Source: Undaria pinnatifida
Lineage: Eukaryota; Sar; Phaeophyceae; Laminariales; Alariaceae
Length of the DNA stretch: 64,000 bases
Reading direction: 5' to 3'
Assembly (NCBI GenBank): GCA_012845835.1
Contig: JABAKD010000009.1
Span: forward strand, 18,549,318-18,613,317
The first letter of the stretch is position 1, and every line of letters begins with the position of its first letter. A program made the position numbers and the translations under genes. Below are positions 23,793 to 37,400 of this stretch, piece by piece. The notes beneath the pieces were generated by a model that saw only the letters and a program-made list of their open reading frames with translations, had not been told where the DNA came from and ran no database searches.

Positions 23793-26700
23793 ATGGGACG
23801 AGGCTTGGGAGCAACGCTCCTGGCCGCCGGTTGCCTCGGTGGGCTTCTGGCAGGATGGCCACCGTCAGTCAGCGGAAATGTGATCGGCATCGACCTTGGG
23901 GTGGACTTCATGAAGGTGAGGAGCGACAGCACCCCTCTCGAACGGTATCGGCTCGACCACTTGCAGGGCAGAGGTACAGTACGTCCAAAGATACAACCAG
24001 AGAGAGAGGGAAGCAGGGCCTATTTGGACAACGAAACATAGTGCTTGTTGTTTTCTCTCGTCTCACCATGCCAGCGGGTATCGTATCAAGAAGAGGGATC
24101 GAGAATTTCCCCTCCCCCGCCGCCATGATGTATTCGTACTATGCACGGCGTGCGGCCAGTAGGTCGACTTAAGCACGTCGCCGGGCACCCCCGCTCGTGC
24201 CGCTTTCACCCGCATGCATCCTCCGGAACACGCTATCCGAGATTGCTCTCCTGATACCTATGCGGGTACAGCTTTCGCAAATGTGTGAAACCTGAGTGAG
24301 ACGAACTTTCGCTGATATTCTGATGTTGGATATGTACGGTGTGCGGTGTGCGGGTACGTGGCCACCCTCAGCGATGAGATCCCGATATCATGGCTGGTAG
24401 AGTACATACTACTGGTGACCGGTGTGCTGGGCCATCAGGAGGATAGCCGTACTCATAATCTGGTTTCGTATCTCATCATGCCTTAGCATATCATCTGACG
24501 CTATTTCGAAGCCTAAAGTCACGTTGGCATAGGCTCGTCTCTGCGAAGACCGTGGCACGTGCGGGGCTGCTGGGCTGCTGAGCGATACAAAACCCTTTTG
24601 CTCCGATTTCGATTTTCATTTCGTTGTACTGCTGTAGACGAGTAAAAATCCCTCGAACGAGCATTGTCCGCACGAGCACAGCAGTAATATTCTCGGTATT
24701 TTTTGGTATTCGGTTATCGGAACACGATTTATGTTACAAATCCTCTGTTGGCGTCGCTGATTGATGAACTTTATCACGTTCGAATGATCGGAGTGTAAAA
24801 CGAGTACCTGGTACGAGTATAGTCTACCTGGTACGTCCAATCTTCCGACTGTGTAGACTACCAGTTAATCGCATAGCCTACAATATAGCCCATCTCTCCG
24901 ATTGCCGATACCTGGTAGCCGGTAACTCAACTGGTTTTAAACCCGGCGGCACAATGTCACAGCAGTCGTCTTTTAAGAGATGCGGCGGTTTTCCTCTGGA
25001 TGGGAGGTCACGCGGCGTGCTTGGTAGAAACCGCCCATCGCCTTGTATCGTGATTTTGAATCTCTCCGCAACCAGCCTGGATATAATCCTCGTTTTCATT
25101 TTTGCGCAGTGAAATAAATTTAATGATAACTGCCCCGCTATCTCGCGATTGTTCTCCGAAAAGGGTAAGAGTAAAGCGTGTAAGTTGTGCGATGTGCAAA
25201 GCTTGGGCTTTGGTGTCGATGCCGTGAAGAAACCCAGAAGAAACCCGCAAGGGTGTGTTTAGCAAGGATGTACTATGGGGTACACGGGTAGGGTACCTGT
25301 GTACCCGTGTACCGAGCCTGGTTATTTGGGTCATACTTGGGTATGTAACCGAGTAACCCCAGAGGATATACCCTTACCCCACTAAAAACATCGCTGAAAA
25401 CGCACTAAACAGGCCCACAAACCGATCCGAAACGAAAGACGCAAATATACCCCCCTCCGGTGGGAAAGTTAAAGTTGAAGGGTACCCTTCTTGCTTCGTA
25501 TATACCTATCTGAAGATCTAGATATCTAGACTATTACTAGACCCAATAGCTAACGGTAAACATCTGAATCCCTACGTAAATTGTACTGTAATTTCAACCT
25601 GTGATCGCCATAGAAGGTAAATATCTGAATGCCTACGTAAATCGTACTGTAATTTCAACCTGTGATCGCCATAGAAGTCTGGTATAGTCTCTTGCGTTGT
25701 TAATGCTTCGACTTCTCGACCCACTGCCGGCGTGAGCAGGTGGCCTTGGTTGCCCGAGGGAAGCCGTTGGAGATCGTGACCAACACGGCCTCCAAGCGTA
25801 AGACGGAGATGGCCGTTAACTTTGACCGTGGAGAAAGGAACTTCGGCTCAGATGCCTATGCGCTCGTCTCTCGTAAGCCGAAGCAGACCTTCACCAAGAT
25901 CACCACCATGCTGGGTGAGCGTCGACGCTCGTCGAGTATTGTGCGGTCGTGTCCTCTCCTGTCTTGTTGCGTGTTCCATGCTATCTTGTCATGGTTCTTG
26001 TCGTGTACTTTCCTGTTGTTTTTTGTGTCCTATCGTGCCTTGTGTTATGCTATATTCTAGTGTTTTGTGCCCTGTCTTGTTCTGTGTCGTGCCCTGTTTT
26101 GCCCTGCCCTTTCCTGTCCTGTCTTGTCTGGTCTTGTCCTGTCTGGTCTTGTCCTGTCTGGTCTTGTCCTTTCCTGTCCTGTCCTTTTCTGTCCTGTCCT
26201 TTCCTGTCCTGTCCTGTCCTGTCCTGTCCTGTCCTGTCCTGTCCTGTCCTGTCCTGTCCTGTCCTGTCCTGTCCTGTCCTGTCCTGTCCCCGTTGTGTAT
26301 ATTTACGCCTTTACCCGCGCGAAACATTCCGTCATCGCACTGCCGACACGCTTGACGTATTTTCTCCGCCCCCTCCCAGTAATATCATTATGATTTACTA
26401 CGCCCATCCCTATATGTTTCCTGTAATCCCTTAGGTTAACCTTGACCTTACCGCTCGTCCCCATGTGTTTCCACGCGATTGCGTTATATTCATAGGGCGA
26501 GACCTGGAACACCCTTTCCTAGCCCCCATCATGGCCAGGCTGCCCAACGACGTAGAGTTCCGTGCGGAAGAAGGCGGAGTTGTACTCAACCTTGACGATG
26601 CAGGGGAGAAAGCCGATTACAGCGCCGTAGAGTTGGTGGCCATGGTCCTCAGCAGTGCTCAGGTGTGTTGGTGGTCGTGGTGGTCGTGGTGGTCGTGGTA

Positions 26701-29700
26701 GTGGTGGTGGTAGTGGTGGTGGTGATAATTGTGTTGACTGTGGTAGTGATTGTTGTTGCTCTTGTTGTCGTTGAACCCCGTGGAGAACGCCTATTTATCT
26801 CGGGTGAAACGGTTTTGCCTTTCCCGTCGTGGTGTAATCTGTTGCTCCTCTTGGTGCAAGGTGAGGTGCCCAATCTTAGTCCGCAACCGAAACATAAACC
26901 GAATCCGGATCCGAAACTGAAACACCCCGTCTCTTGGCCGCCACCAACGCCTTGCAGGAAATGACGGACATGTTCGGCTACGGCGTGAAGGACACGGTCA
27001 TCACGGTGCCCGAGTTCGCCACCGCCCACGAGCGCCGCGCCCTGCTGGACGCGGCCGACGTGGCCGGGCTGACGGTGCTGTCCCTCATGGACGAGAACAC
27101 GGCGGCCGCGCTGCAGCACGCCATCTCGCAAACCTACGAGGAAGACACAAACGTGATGTTCTACAACATGGGCGCTAACTCCATCCAGGTGAGTGATTAA
27201 GATTTTTTAAAGGTAGGCCTTTTTACTGATAGAAAACTGCTTTTTTTTTTTACACTATATGCAACCAATGAGTGTGGCCGACCTCGACTCTGGTTTCACT
27301 CACTGGTTGTAACAAACACCTACAGCAATACATATTTATTGTACTTGTAGACCCGCACTCTGGATATTCTTGATGTGATGACCATCTCATGGGATGGCGG
27401 CCCCGCAGCGGGTAGATCTATTCGGTTAGGGTTGGGCGATGAGACTCAAGGAAATGGCATGTGTGGCGTGACCACACTCTCAGGGGTCAGCAGCGATGTT
27501 TATCTCAAGACTGTGAACGTCGAAAATGTTTTGTTTTTGTTTTTGGTGCTGTGTTTTTTGTCCTTTTTTCCCAGGCGTCGGTGGTCACTTTCGGGCCTAA
27601 GAAGGTCAAAGACCGAAATGTGGGGGAGCTGACGGTCCGGGGAAAGGGCTGGGACGCGACGGTGGGCGGATGGTGGTTCGACCTCAAGCTCGCCGACGTG
27701 TTTGCGGAGCGCTTCAACGACAAGGTATGCTTCTGGTGTTGCTCTTGTGTCCCATGAGAGGATCCGCTATTTGCTTCTTCTGCGCTCTTCATGCTTGAGT
27801 TTGGTTTCGACGGGGGGGTGGGGGAGTGTTCCGGCGTGTCGTAAACTTGACCGTTTTGGGACCTACAGCTGTAGGTATAATAACGACCTAAAAGTCGACG
27901 GATTGGGTCTTGTGAGAGTTCGAAGCTGCTATATTCCCGATGACTTCCTGTCGTTGTCTTGGCCTTGGCTTTGTCATAGTCTTACCTTTTTCCCGTCATG
28001 TCATGTCCTCGACTTCGCCTCGGCTGCGCTTTTTCTTGCAGTGGGGCAAGGGCGACGTACGGGACTTCCCCCGACCCATGGGGAAGATGCTCACGCAGGC
28101 GACCAAGGTAAAGAAGGTCCTGTCCGCCAACAGCGAGATCCCCGTCACCCTAAACTCCTTGCACGACGATGTGGACTTCTCCAGCACCGTGTCTCGCGCG
28201 TCTTTTGAGGCCGCCAGCAAGGACCTTCTCGACAGGGTAACCGCACCCATTGACAGAGCCCTTGAGCAGGCAGGCATGACTCTCAACGACATCCAGGAGG
28301 TCGAGATCATTGGCGGTGGTGCAAGAATCCCAAAGGCAAGTGGAACGGGGGGGGTTGGGGTAGATTGGGGTGGAGGGGGGGGGGGGTGGAAGGGGGTGAA
28401 GGAGTTAGGGGGAGGGGGTACGTGGTGCAGAGGAGGGAGGGGAGATATTGGGATGCTTCCTTATCTGTGTCGTGTATCAATTTTAACTCGGTAATGGCAC
28501 GCAAACAGCAGAGAGTTTCCCCTGTTCCCCCATGGTCACATGCATTAAGTTTTGTCTGTTGATGGTTGATGGTTTGGACAATGGGCGGTTGGTTGACAAG
28601 GCGCCCATTTCCCACGATGGTCCATCGGTCTCGTGTTTTTTTCCTTATCTGTATAGGTTCGGGACGCGCTGTCGCGGTACTTGTCCATTGGGGTGGACCA
28701 GCCGCTTAGCCTAGGGGCGCACCTCAACGGCGACGAGTCTCCATGGTGAGTCAGACCAGCGTCAACCTCTGCCCAATGCGTCGACCGTGGGTCTCCCGTG
28801 CATTGGTCTGCGGTATGTCTTGTGTGCTTGTTTTCGTCACCGTTTTTTTTCTTTTCTTTGCGTTTAGTTGGGATTAGTTTTGTGTTTGGTGTGGGTCCCA
28901 ATCACCTCGCCACTACCGTTGACCAATCACCTCGCCATGACCGTTGGGAACCACCGCGCCAAGACCGTTGACCAATCACTCCGCCATGACCGTTGACTAA
29001 AATCCCGCCAGGACCGTTGACCAATCACGCCGCACAGCAACCCACTTGACACCTTCATTGCCCTTCCCCCTCGTCCATGAAAACTCGGCGTGCTCCGCCC
29101 GGGCATTGTAGGGATGCGAGGGTCTATTGTCGTAAGACTACGGCTATGCATGATATGAGCGCCCCCATTCCCCTACCGTCCAAGCCCTCCTCTGCCGTCG
29201 CCATTTCCTATTTTTACCACGCCGCACACCACCTCACTTGACACCTTCATCGTCCTTCATCGCCTTCATCGTCCTCCCCCCATCCACTATCCTAACCCTA
29301 CCTTCTGGTGCCGTCGCCATGCCTGTTTTTATCTGCGTTGGCTGGCGGATCTCTTCGTTTGCTTGACGGATTCGCCGACGTTCGTGCTCGACCTCTTACC
29401 TCTTATCAGCCTGGGTGCGGCGTTCCGCGGCGCTAACTTGAGCCGCGCGTTCGACGTCCGCAAGGTTAGTTCTTGCGGATTGCCCTGTCTGGGTGCCGCA
29501 TGCTGTTGTCTCACAGCTGTGTAGTAGTAGTAGTTGGTGGTGGTGGTGGTGGTGGTGGCGGCGGTGGTGGTAGTAGTGACCCCCCCCCTCTGCCTTTCCT
29601 GTGTACTCCCTTTGCCCTTTCTCCATGGAATGAGTCTCGTGTACCGTGTAGCAGTCGGATACGCTCGTGCAGTAGACTTGAACCCTCTTTTATTATCGTA

Positions 29701-31378
29701 TTCTTACCCCCTTTGCAACCGCTGTTTTCTTCTCGGCACAATTACGGATAACGGGGTAATACATACCAGGTACATACCTGGTGTTTAATTCCGCAATTGC
29801 TTTTTGAGGAAAGACGGGAACTGACCCTTCTTTGGTCTCGCTTTCGACTCATGCTGCCATGATACGGTTTCACGCTTCGGGCAGATGACAAGCTACATCA
29901 TATAGACCATATAAGGAATCCTATGGATCCTATAGATGCTACCGGTCGTCATGATGTGTTGTATTCATAGTACAGATCCAACCCAGGAAACATGTGCTAG
30001 GTCATTGAGCAAACCCGACTCTCACCGGGCAAAGTGATCTTTAGGTCATGCAGGTCATGCAGATCATACGTAGACCAGGGATCTGTCTGCCGTGAATGAC
30101 ACAGATCTCATTGATCATGAGATGGAATCTGATGTCCCATGTATGATAATGGTTTGCTCACGGAAAAATTGCCGTGCAGGTTGGAATGACGGACTTGACT
30201 CCTTGGGCCGTAGACTTGAGCTTCGCAGACTTGGATTCCACGGGTTTCAAGGGGGTCCTGGGAGGCCTGTTCGGCGGGGGTAAGAAGGGGGAGGGGGGTG
30301 ACGATGCGGCGGCGTTGGCGCCTGCTGGAGAAGTTTTCAAAGAGGTGCAGCTGTACGGGGAAAATGCCCCGCTTCCCCTGAAGAAAACCCTCAGCATCAC
30401 CCGCTCCACGGACTTTGAGGTAAGGAAGGGGGAAAGGGGTGGGGTTAGAGCAGTCGTTTTGAGGTATAATAGTGGGGGTAGGAGGAGCAGGAGGAGAGGT
30501 AGGAGGAGAGGTTACAGCATCAGCACAAGGCAAGCAGCTGTGCACAAGTAGCTATTGGCATTATCGAATCGCTAGTTGCTCCATATCGTGGACCTCTTCT
30601 TTTTGCCCTCTTCATATTTAACTGTGTTCTTCCTTTCGCGATCGTAACGGGTGGCGTTGGCCGCCCGCGGAGCGGAGCTCTTGTATCTAGTATTACCACT
30701 AAAGTTAGCGATATGATAGCACTGTTGTAGAATACGAGTAGAATAATTAAATTCAAGTGTAGTCGCAGATAAGTGTTCGATGTTCACCTTTCTTGCCTTC
30801 CGCCACCGGGACACATATCGCATATGCCAACTTGTATCGAACTCCCATCGTAACAGGTGAACGTGACGTACGCCGCGGCTGTGGCGGGTAACACCCAGCT
30901 ACCCGAGGGGACCCAGAACATGATCGGCTCCTACCAGGTCACCGGCGTCGTGGCATTCGCGAAGAAGATGGAAGAAGAGGGTGGGTTCACGCCCTCGTTG
31001 AATTTTATTTCTACTGTATAGCACGCAAGATAACACCACACACCCCGAGGACGAATTGCCAGACTGATTTTCTCAACAACTATTTTTTTTACATGTTGCT
31101 GCAGCCCCCCCCCCAGACCAAGGTGCCGAAGTCCGTCTTACGAGCGGTTCTTGGAAGGACGCAGTTCACCCTTCATGCGACTCGCCGACCGCCTCACGGT
31201 GCTTCGCGGTTGGTGCAATGTCTGTCTGGTTGGTGAAAACCCGACGTGCTCCGCCCCGGCATGGTAGGGATGCGAGGGTCTACACCAGATGGTCACAAGA
31301 CTACGGCCGTGCATGAATATCGAGTACAGCTCCCGCCCCTCCCACCCCACCCCACTCCACTCCACACCCCATCGTTTC

Positions 31379-31444
<66 letters not shown>

Positions 31445-34400
31445 CTACCACCCTCGCGGTGGTGCCGTTTTACTTGTGGTGTTTTGCAGGGTTCGGGGCG
31501 CCCAAGGTTGCTCTTCGGTTCACTTCGGGCGTGGGAGGAGTACCCGAGCTTGCCTCTGCTGAGGCATATGTCGAGTTCGAAAAGAATGTAAGAGCCGACC
31601 ACTATGATGAGCTTGTATCCATTCTGCTCTAGCTTGAAACATTTTGTAGCAACTTTTTAACTCTTTTTTTGGAGCGCAACAGGGAAAATTGATGTCATGA
31701 CTGAGAAAACGTAAAATACAATGGAAATAGCACATTTTTTGGAACTAAAGAGCAGAATGTATATATTTAAAATCCATTAGACGAAGACGAAGGCGAACCG
31801 CGGGAAGCCGCAGTAGTCATAGTGACGGTTAACGTATATCAGGAGCCAGAATCTTATCAAAAGATATGCTGCAATACAGTAAGCATATAATTTGTTTTTT
31901 AATTTCATAAAATTAGTTTTTTATACTATATTATAAAAAATGAAAATACACTCCAGCTGTGAGATCGAAGATTTTGTCGAAACTCATCTTTGCAAGCTGT
32001 GTGTGATACTCCGATCGCGCGTATTACGAGTTGTGTGTACTCATGAAGGATATAGGTCGGCGACTCCCCTTGCAACTACAGTGTAGCTATCAGGGTCAAC
32101 AGGGTGATGTTAGTCAGTCTGTACGCGGAAACTATAAAACCCGTTTCTGAGGGGGACAAAATCTGACAGCTGTAAAAGGAAATGCAACCGTTTATCAAGT
32201 GAATACTGTAAGTCGAATAACCGGTGAGGGGAGGGCGGAGTTTTGAAGGACGTGGGGGCCCGGTTTTGATCAAAATGGAGCGGGGTTGGAGGGGGGGGGG
32301 AAGGGGGGGGGGGGGGGGGGGGGCGGGCAATTTGTGCGTGGAAGTTATAAATCCTTCAAGGGGATAAATCTGACGGTTTTGGAAAAAAAAAAGAAAAAAA
32401 ATGCATCAGTTTATCATTGGGGGGGAGGGGGTTGGGGCGGGGGTGGGGCGGGTGGGGCAGCTCAATATATGCGCGGAAACTATACATTATTCCAAGGGAA
32501 TAAATGTGACGGTTTTGGAAAGAATGCATCAGTTTATCATGTATATCCTGGGGTAAGTCGTACAATCAGTAAGTAGAATACTATATGTAGCATAATGGGT
32601 ACAGGCCTAGCCGTTTCGTACGTACCAGCTGTCTCTGCGTATATTGGCTCCGGCTGACGCTATGGCGTTTGTTCGGTTCTTAGGTGACCTACACGGAGGA
32701 CCAGATTGTGGAAGAAGAACCCGACCAGGAGGAAGAAGAAGAGGCGGCAGCGGCGGCAACATCAGCAGCGGCGGCAACGGCGAGCGAAGACGGGGACGCA
32801 ACAGAAGGTAAGTCACTGTGCATCGCTATGATGGCGTGCGAGCAGTACTGCTGTTGTTGTGGACTGAGTGTGGCTACGCTTATGTGGGTGCGCCGGCCCC
32901 CATTAGCTATCCCCTTACATAACCCTTACTTCACCCTTACACACATGACTGCTTGGCTGCTGCACGCCGTGGCGATTGGTGTGTTCCGGAGCGCCCCCCC
33001 GGTTGACACTGGAGTGTTTGACCGCGTTCCGGCCGCTGGTAACACGGGATAGGGTTTATGTGGTAATGTGGTAAAATGGGATATAGGGTATATGCGGCAA
33101 TGTGGTAAAATGGAAGCATGGTATTGTATTAATAGCATACCCTGGTATGATATTTTGGTTGTATGGTGATATAAAAAGTTATAGTTTCCGCGCACAGACT
33201 GACTAACATCACCCTGTTGACCCTGATAGCTACACTGTAGCTCCAAGGGGAGTCGCCGACCTGTATCCTTGATGAGGACACACAACCCGTAATACGCGCG
33301 ATCGGAATATCACACACAGCTTGCAAAGATGAGTTTCGACAAAATCTTCGATCTCACAGCTGGAGTGTAATTTTATTTTTATACGAAGCAGTAAGTATCT
33401 TGCAATACGATATTCATTGCGTCGTAACAGCTAAAGAAGAGAAGTACCCGGTACATGTGTTTGCTACCGTCTGTTGTTGAATTAAACAAAGTTTTATACC
33501 CGCGGTCAAATAGTAATTAGCCTATGATACGTTTATTAAGATTAAGGAAACCCTAACCCTGAGTTTTGTGCAATCAGAATCGCGGAGTGGTTAGTTAGCC
33601 GTTTTTTTTAGGAAACCCTTCTCCTTGGCTTTTCCACGATCAGGCGCCGAAGCCGCGGTTGATTCCGAGGAAGAAACAGCAGCAGCAGCAGCAGCAGCAG
33701 CAACAGGGGATGCCGAGGAGGCGGGAGAGGGCGGGGATGGGGGCGAGGAGAAGAAAGAGAAGCCCAAGCCCAAGCCTAAGAAGAAGAAGAAGAAGACCAT
33801 CAAGGTCACCAAAACCAAGATGGTCACCGACCGCAAGAAGCAGTCGCTCGACGTTATCTCCTCCTACCGAGTGAGTCGACCGGGCACCTCGGCGATGTAG
33901 TGTCAGTGGGACTCGGGGGTGGAAGGGGGTAACCCTGTTGGAACTAGAGTAGAAAAGCCTACCGTAACCCTTTGAAACCACATATTAAACCCCTAACAAA
34001 GCTAAGCGTCTTGGGTCCCATCATTTTGGGACCCAGATAGTTCACAGTTGATAGTTGATACCTGGTAGTTAGAAATACCTTTAAGGTTTTGGTTTCTCTT
34101 TCGGCTGTTTTTCAGACGGCTATCTTTTCCTGTTCGCGTTGTTTATAACGGCAATTTTTTTGCACGCGTTTTTTTTTTTTTTTCGGCTGTCTTTTCTGTT
34201 TCGCGTTTTTTTTTCAACGGCGGTTTTTTGGTCCGCGTTTTATTTATTTTTAACGGCGGTTTTTTGTCCGCGCTTTTTTTTTTTTTTTTTCAACGGCTGT
34301 CTGTTGTTCGCGTTTGTTTTCAACGGCGGTTTTTGGTCCGCGTTTTTTTTTTTTTCTTCTTCTTCTCTTACATTTTTAAAAGCGATGTTTGTCCCCCCGA

Positions 34401-37400
34401 CTCTGATAAATACCGACTCGAGAAAGCCGCAACTTGCGCTTTTGGCGGTGGCTTCACAGATGTCATCCATGCCCTATACCAGGTATCTATTTTGGGACCC
34501 AGATGGCATTCCTTACCCGTGTGGGACCGCCCCTTTCGGGGCGCAGATATAGCCATATATAGCCACACAGAATATCAGGGTTTTTCACGCGTCCCGAGCA
34601 GTCCCGCGGGTCGACTCGGGAGGTTTCCAAAATATGGCGGGGCGACTCAGGTTTGGTCGGGTCGGGTCGGGTCGGGTCGGGAGGTGTTGGAAATCTCACG
34701 GGTCGGGTCTGGAGGTTTTCGAATCTCACGGGTCGGGTCGGGTCTGGTCGGGTCACCCCGAATCGGCCCGACCCGCGGGAAGGATAATTGACCCGTGAAA
34801 ATCCATGAAAAAAATGTGGGATGTGATCTTACCAACCGTGTAGGTGGAGGCGCGGAGCAGTACGGTACGGCTTGTACCATGCTGATAGCGTACCGGGGAT
34901 ATCCGTGCTTTGTGGTTCCGGTACGTCCTCTCCCTCAGCAGCCCTTGTGTTGTGGCCGCCGCTGTGATCCGTCATTTTATGAATTTTGGGCGTTTTTCCC
35001 TGTATGCCTGTAAGCCTGTATGTATGGGTGTATGTGTGTATGTATGGGTGTATGGGTACATGTGTGGGTGTATGGGTGTATGTAATTCAACCCCGAAGGA
35101 GGTAAAAGGTTAATCCGTTCCGTTTTGATATTTTTATGTAAGAGTTTGTTGATCGATCGGCATGGACTTTTTTTTTTTGCTTTTTCTTTCCTTTATTTGT
35201 ACGTTTTTCCGGGTTTTGATCTAGTCCCGGTGGCCAACCAGCCAGATTTTCTTTCTCGAGTAGCGCGAGTCTTTGAACCCATTTCCAACTCCTGCAATTA
35301 TTGCAGTCTAACTCCAAGTGTTTTGCTCCCATGTGATGTGATGTCGGGACTAAGGTGCTAAAAGGGTCAAGGTTGTGATGTAAAATGGTGTTGCGTTTTG
35401 ATGTAGGTGGGAAAATGCGTTGCCTATACCTTATTTTTGCTCTTCTGGTGGCTTTCCGTTTGCGGCGTTTGCAGCAGTGATCCAAAGGGGACTTGAGACG
35501 ACAAGGGTTGTCGGGTTGACGTCGTGAAGTGAAGGGTGGGAGCTGCAAGACACCGCCCGCCCCCTCCCTCCATGCGCGGGAATGCTATGATGCTCAAAAA
35601 GGATGATGACCCCTCAGGCCTCGGCTACTCGATTTTCCGCTGGCCGGTGCGGACTAAAATTTAACAAGATCTGAGCTTTCTCGAGTCAACCCCCCCCCCT
35701 TCACTATCCGGCAACCCCACCCACGCTATCTCTTTTATGGTACCGGGAGTTACGTGAAGCATTTCGCGGATGTCTCGTACGCCCCACCGTCATGTGAGCC
35801 ATTTTTTGTTTTAAATGTTCTGGACTGACTTGATCCCTGGCCGCATGCGTCTGTCACGCCCCCTTCTAATTTACTAATTGCAGTACATGCGAATTCACCC
35901 CCTGACGGATGAGGGGAAGACGGCTTCCAAGGCTAAACTGGAGGCCCTTCGCGCCGCCGACGACATCAGGCGCAAGACCTCTCAGGCTAAAAATGACTTG
36001 GAGTCTTACATCCTCAAGGTGTCTGATCTGAATCATTTCTTTTGTTGTTGTGGTTTTTGTGCCTGTTTCGTGTGGTACACGTGCCCGTATGATATGCTGT
36101 GTGTTTGGCTGGGGTACACCTTCAAGGTACGAACACGGTATACTTTTGGTCCGTTTGATTTTGTTGCACGTATTTTGTCGTGTGTTTTTCTAGAGTGTTG
36201 ATTAATGTCGTCTCGAAAAAAAAAACAGAAAAAAAAACGAACTGTTTAATAATCTACTATCCCTTCAGACTACGTGTAAACCGAGGGTTCCATTTTTTCT
36301 TTCTTTTCGTTTGCAAGGCTACCTTGTGTCTTTTGAGCGTGTCGGTATGACCCTTAAGGCCTGTCTCCGTATTTTTTGTTTCTATGCTGGGATTGTATTA
36401 TACTTTTTTTGTCAACTCTTGCGTTCTTAATACACGTGACCTTTAATTTTGTCAGGTTCGCGGGACTCTGCGAGACCTCGAGGACAAGCTTGCGTTCGTT
36501 AGCACGGAAGAGCAGAGGGAACAGGCAATAACTTTGGCCAATGAGCAGGAAGAGTGGCTGTACGACGAGGGCTGGACCGAGGACGCCGCCACCTACCGGA
36601 AGAAGCGGGCGGAGCTTGCCGAGGTGGGTTTAGCGAAAGGCATGGGGGGGGGGGGGCGTTCGAGGTCCAGGATATAGGGGGGGGGAGTTGCAGGTGAGGG
36701 ATAGGCGGGGAGGGTGGAGGTAGGGGATAGGGGGGAGAGGATTGGAAGTTCGGGATAGGGGGGGGAGATGGAAGGGCGACGGAGGATTTGTATCTCTCTA
36801 CATCGATAAACGGAATCAGGGCGCGCGGAGGGGGGATTGTTGATGTAGTTGTCACATTATTTCGTCGGGATAATCTACTCGGTGGTCACAAGACAGACTC
36901 GACCAACTGTGAAGGGGAAGACTATCTCCGGGGGAGAAAAGAGTATGATGTATATATGTGTGTACGTCGTATCTTTGTTTAGCGAGCCGGCGGGCTTACA
37001 AATACCAGTAGCCCCGCCAAGGTGTGCTGGTATCATGCACGAGAATTGCATGCTGGCGTTTCGGTTAACTCGACTGCTGCTCGTTGGCGCTCTTGTCCGC
37101 CACGTGCAGATTGCCGAGGTGATCTTTTTCCGTCTCTCTGAGCTAGTGGCAAGACCGGCGGAGCTGGCGCGAGGGCGGGAGTTTACGTCGAAGGTACGCG
37201 CCACCAGCAATTTGACCCGACCCCACCCGACCGCTGTCGATCGCCGCTCGTCGTCCGCGCATGCATCACGACTGTAACAAGCACAGCCCGCACGTGATTC
37301 GGCCACCCTGTCTCGACCCGTATCGTTCACGAGGACGTCATACACACACGGTACTACGCGCGATCCAAGTATCACACCAGCAACCTGCGAAGATGGGGTT

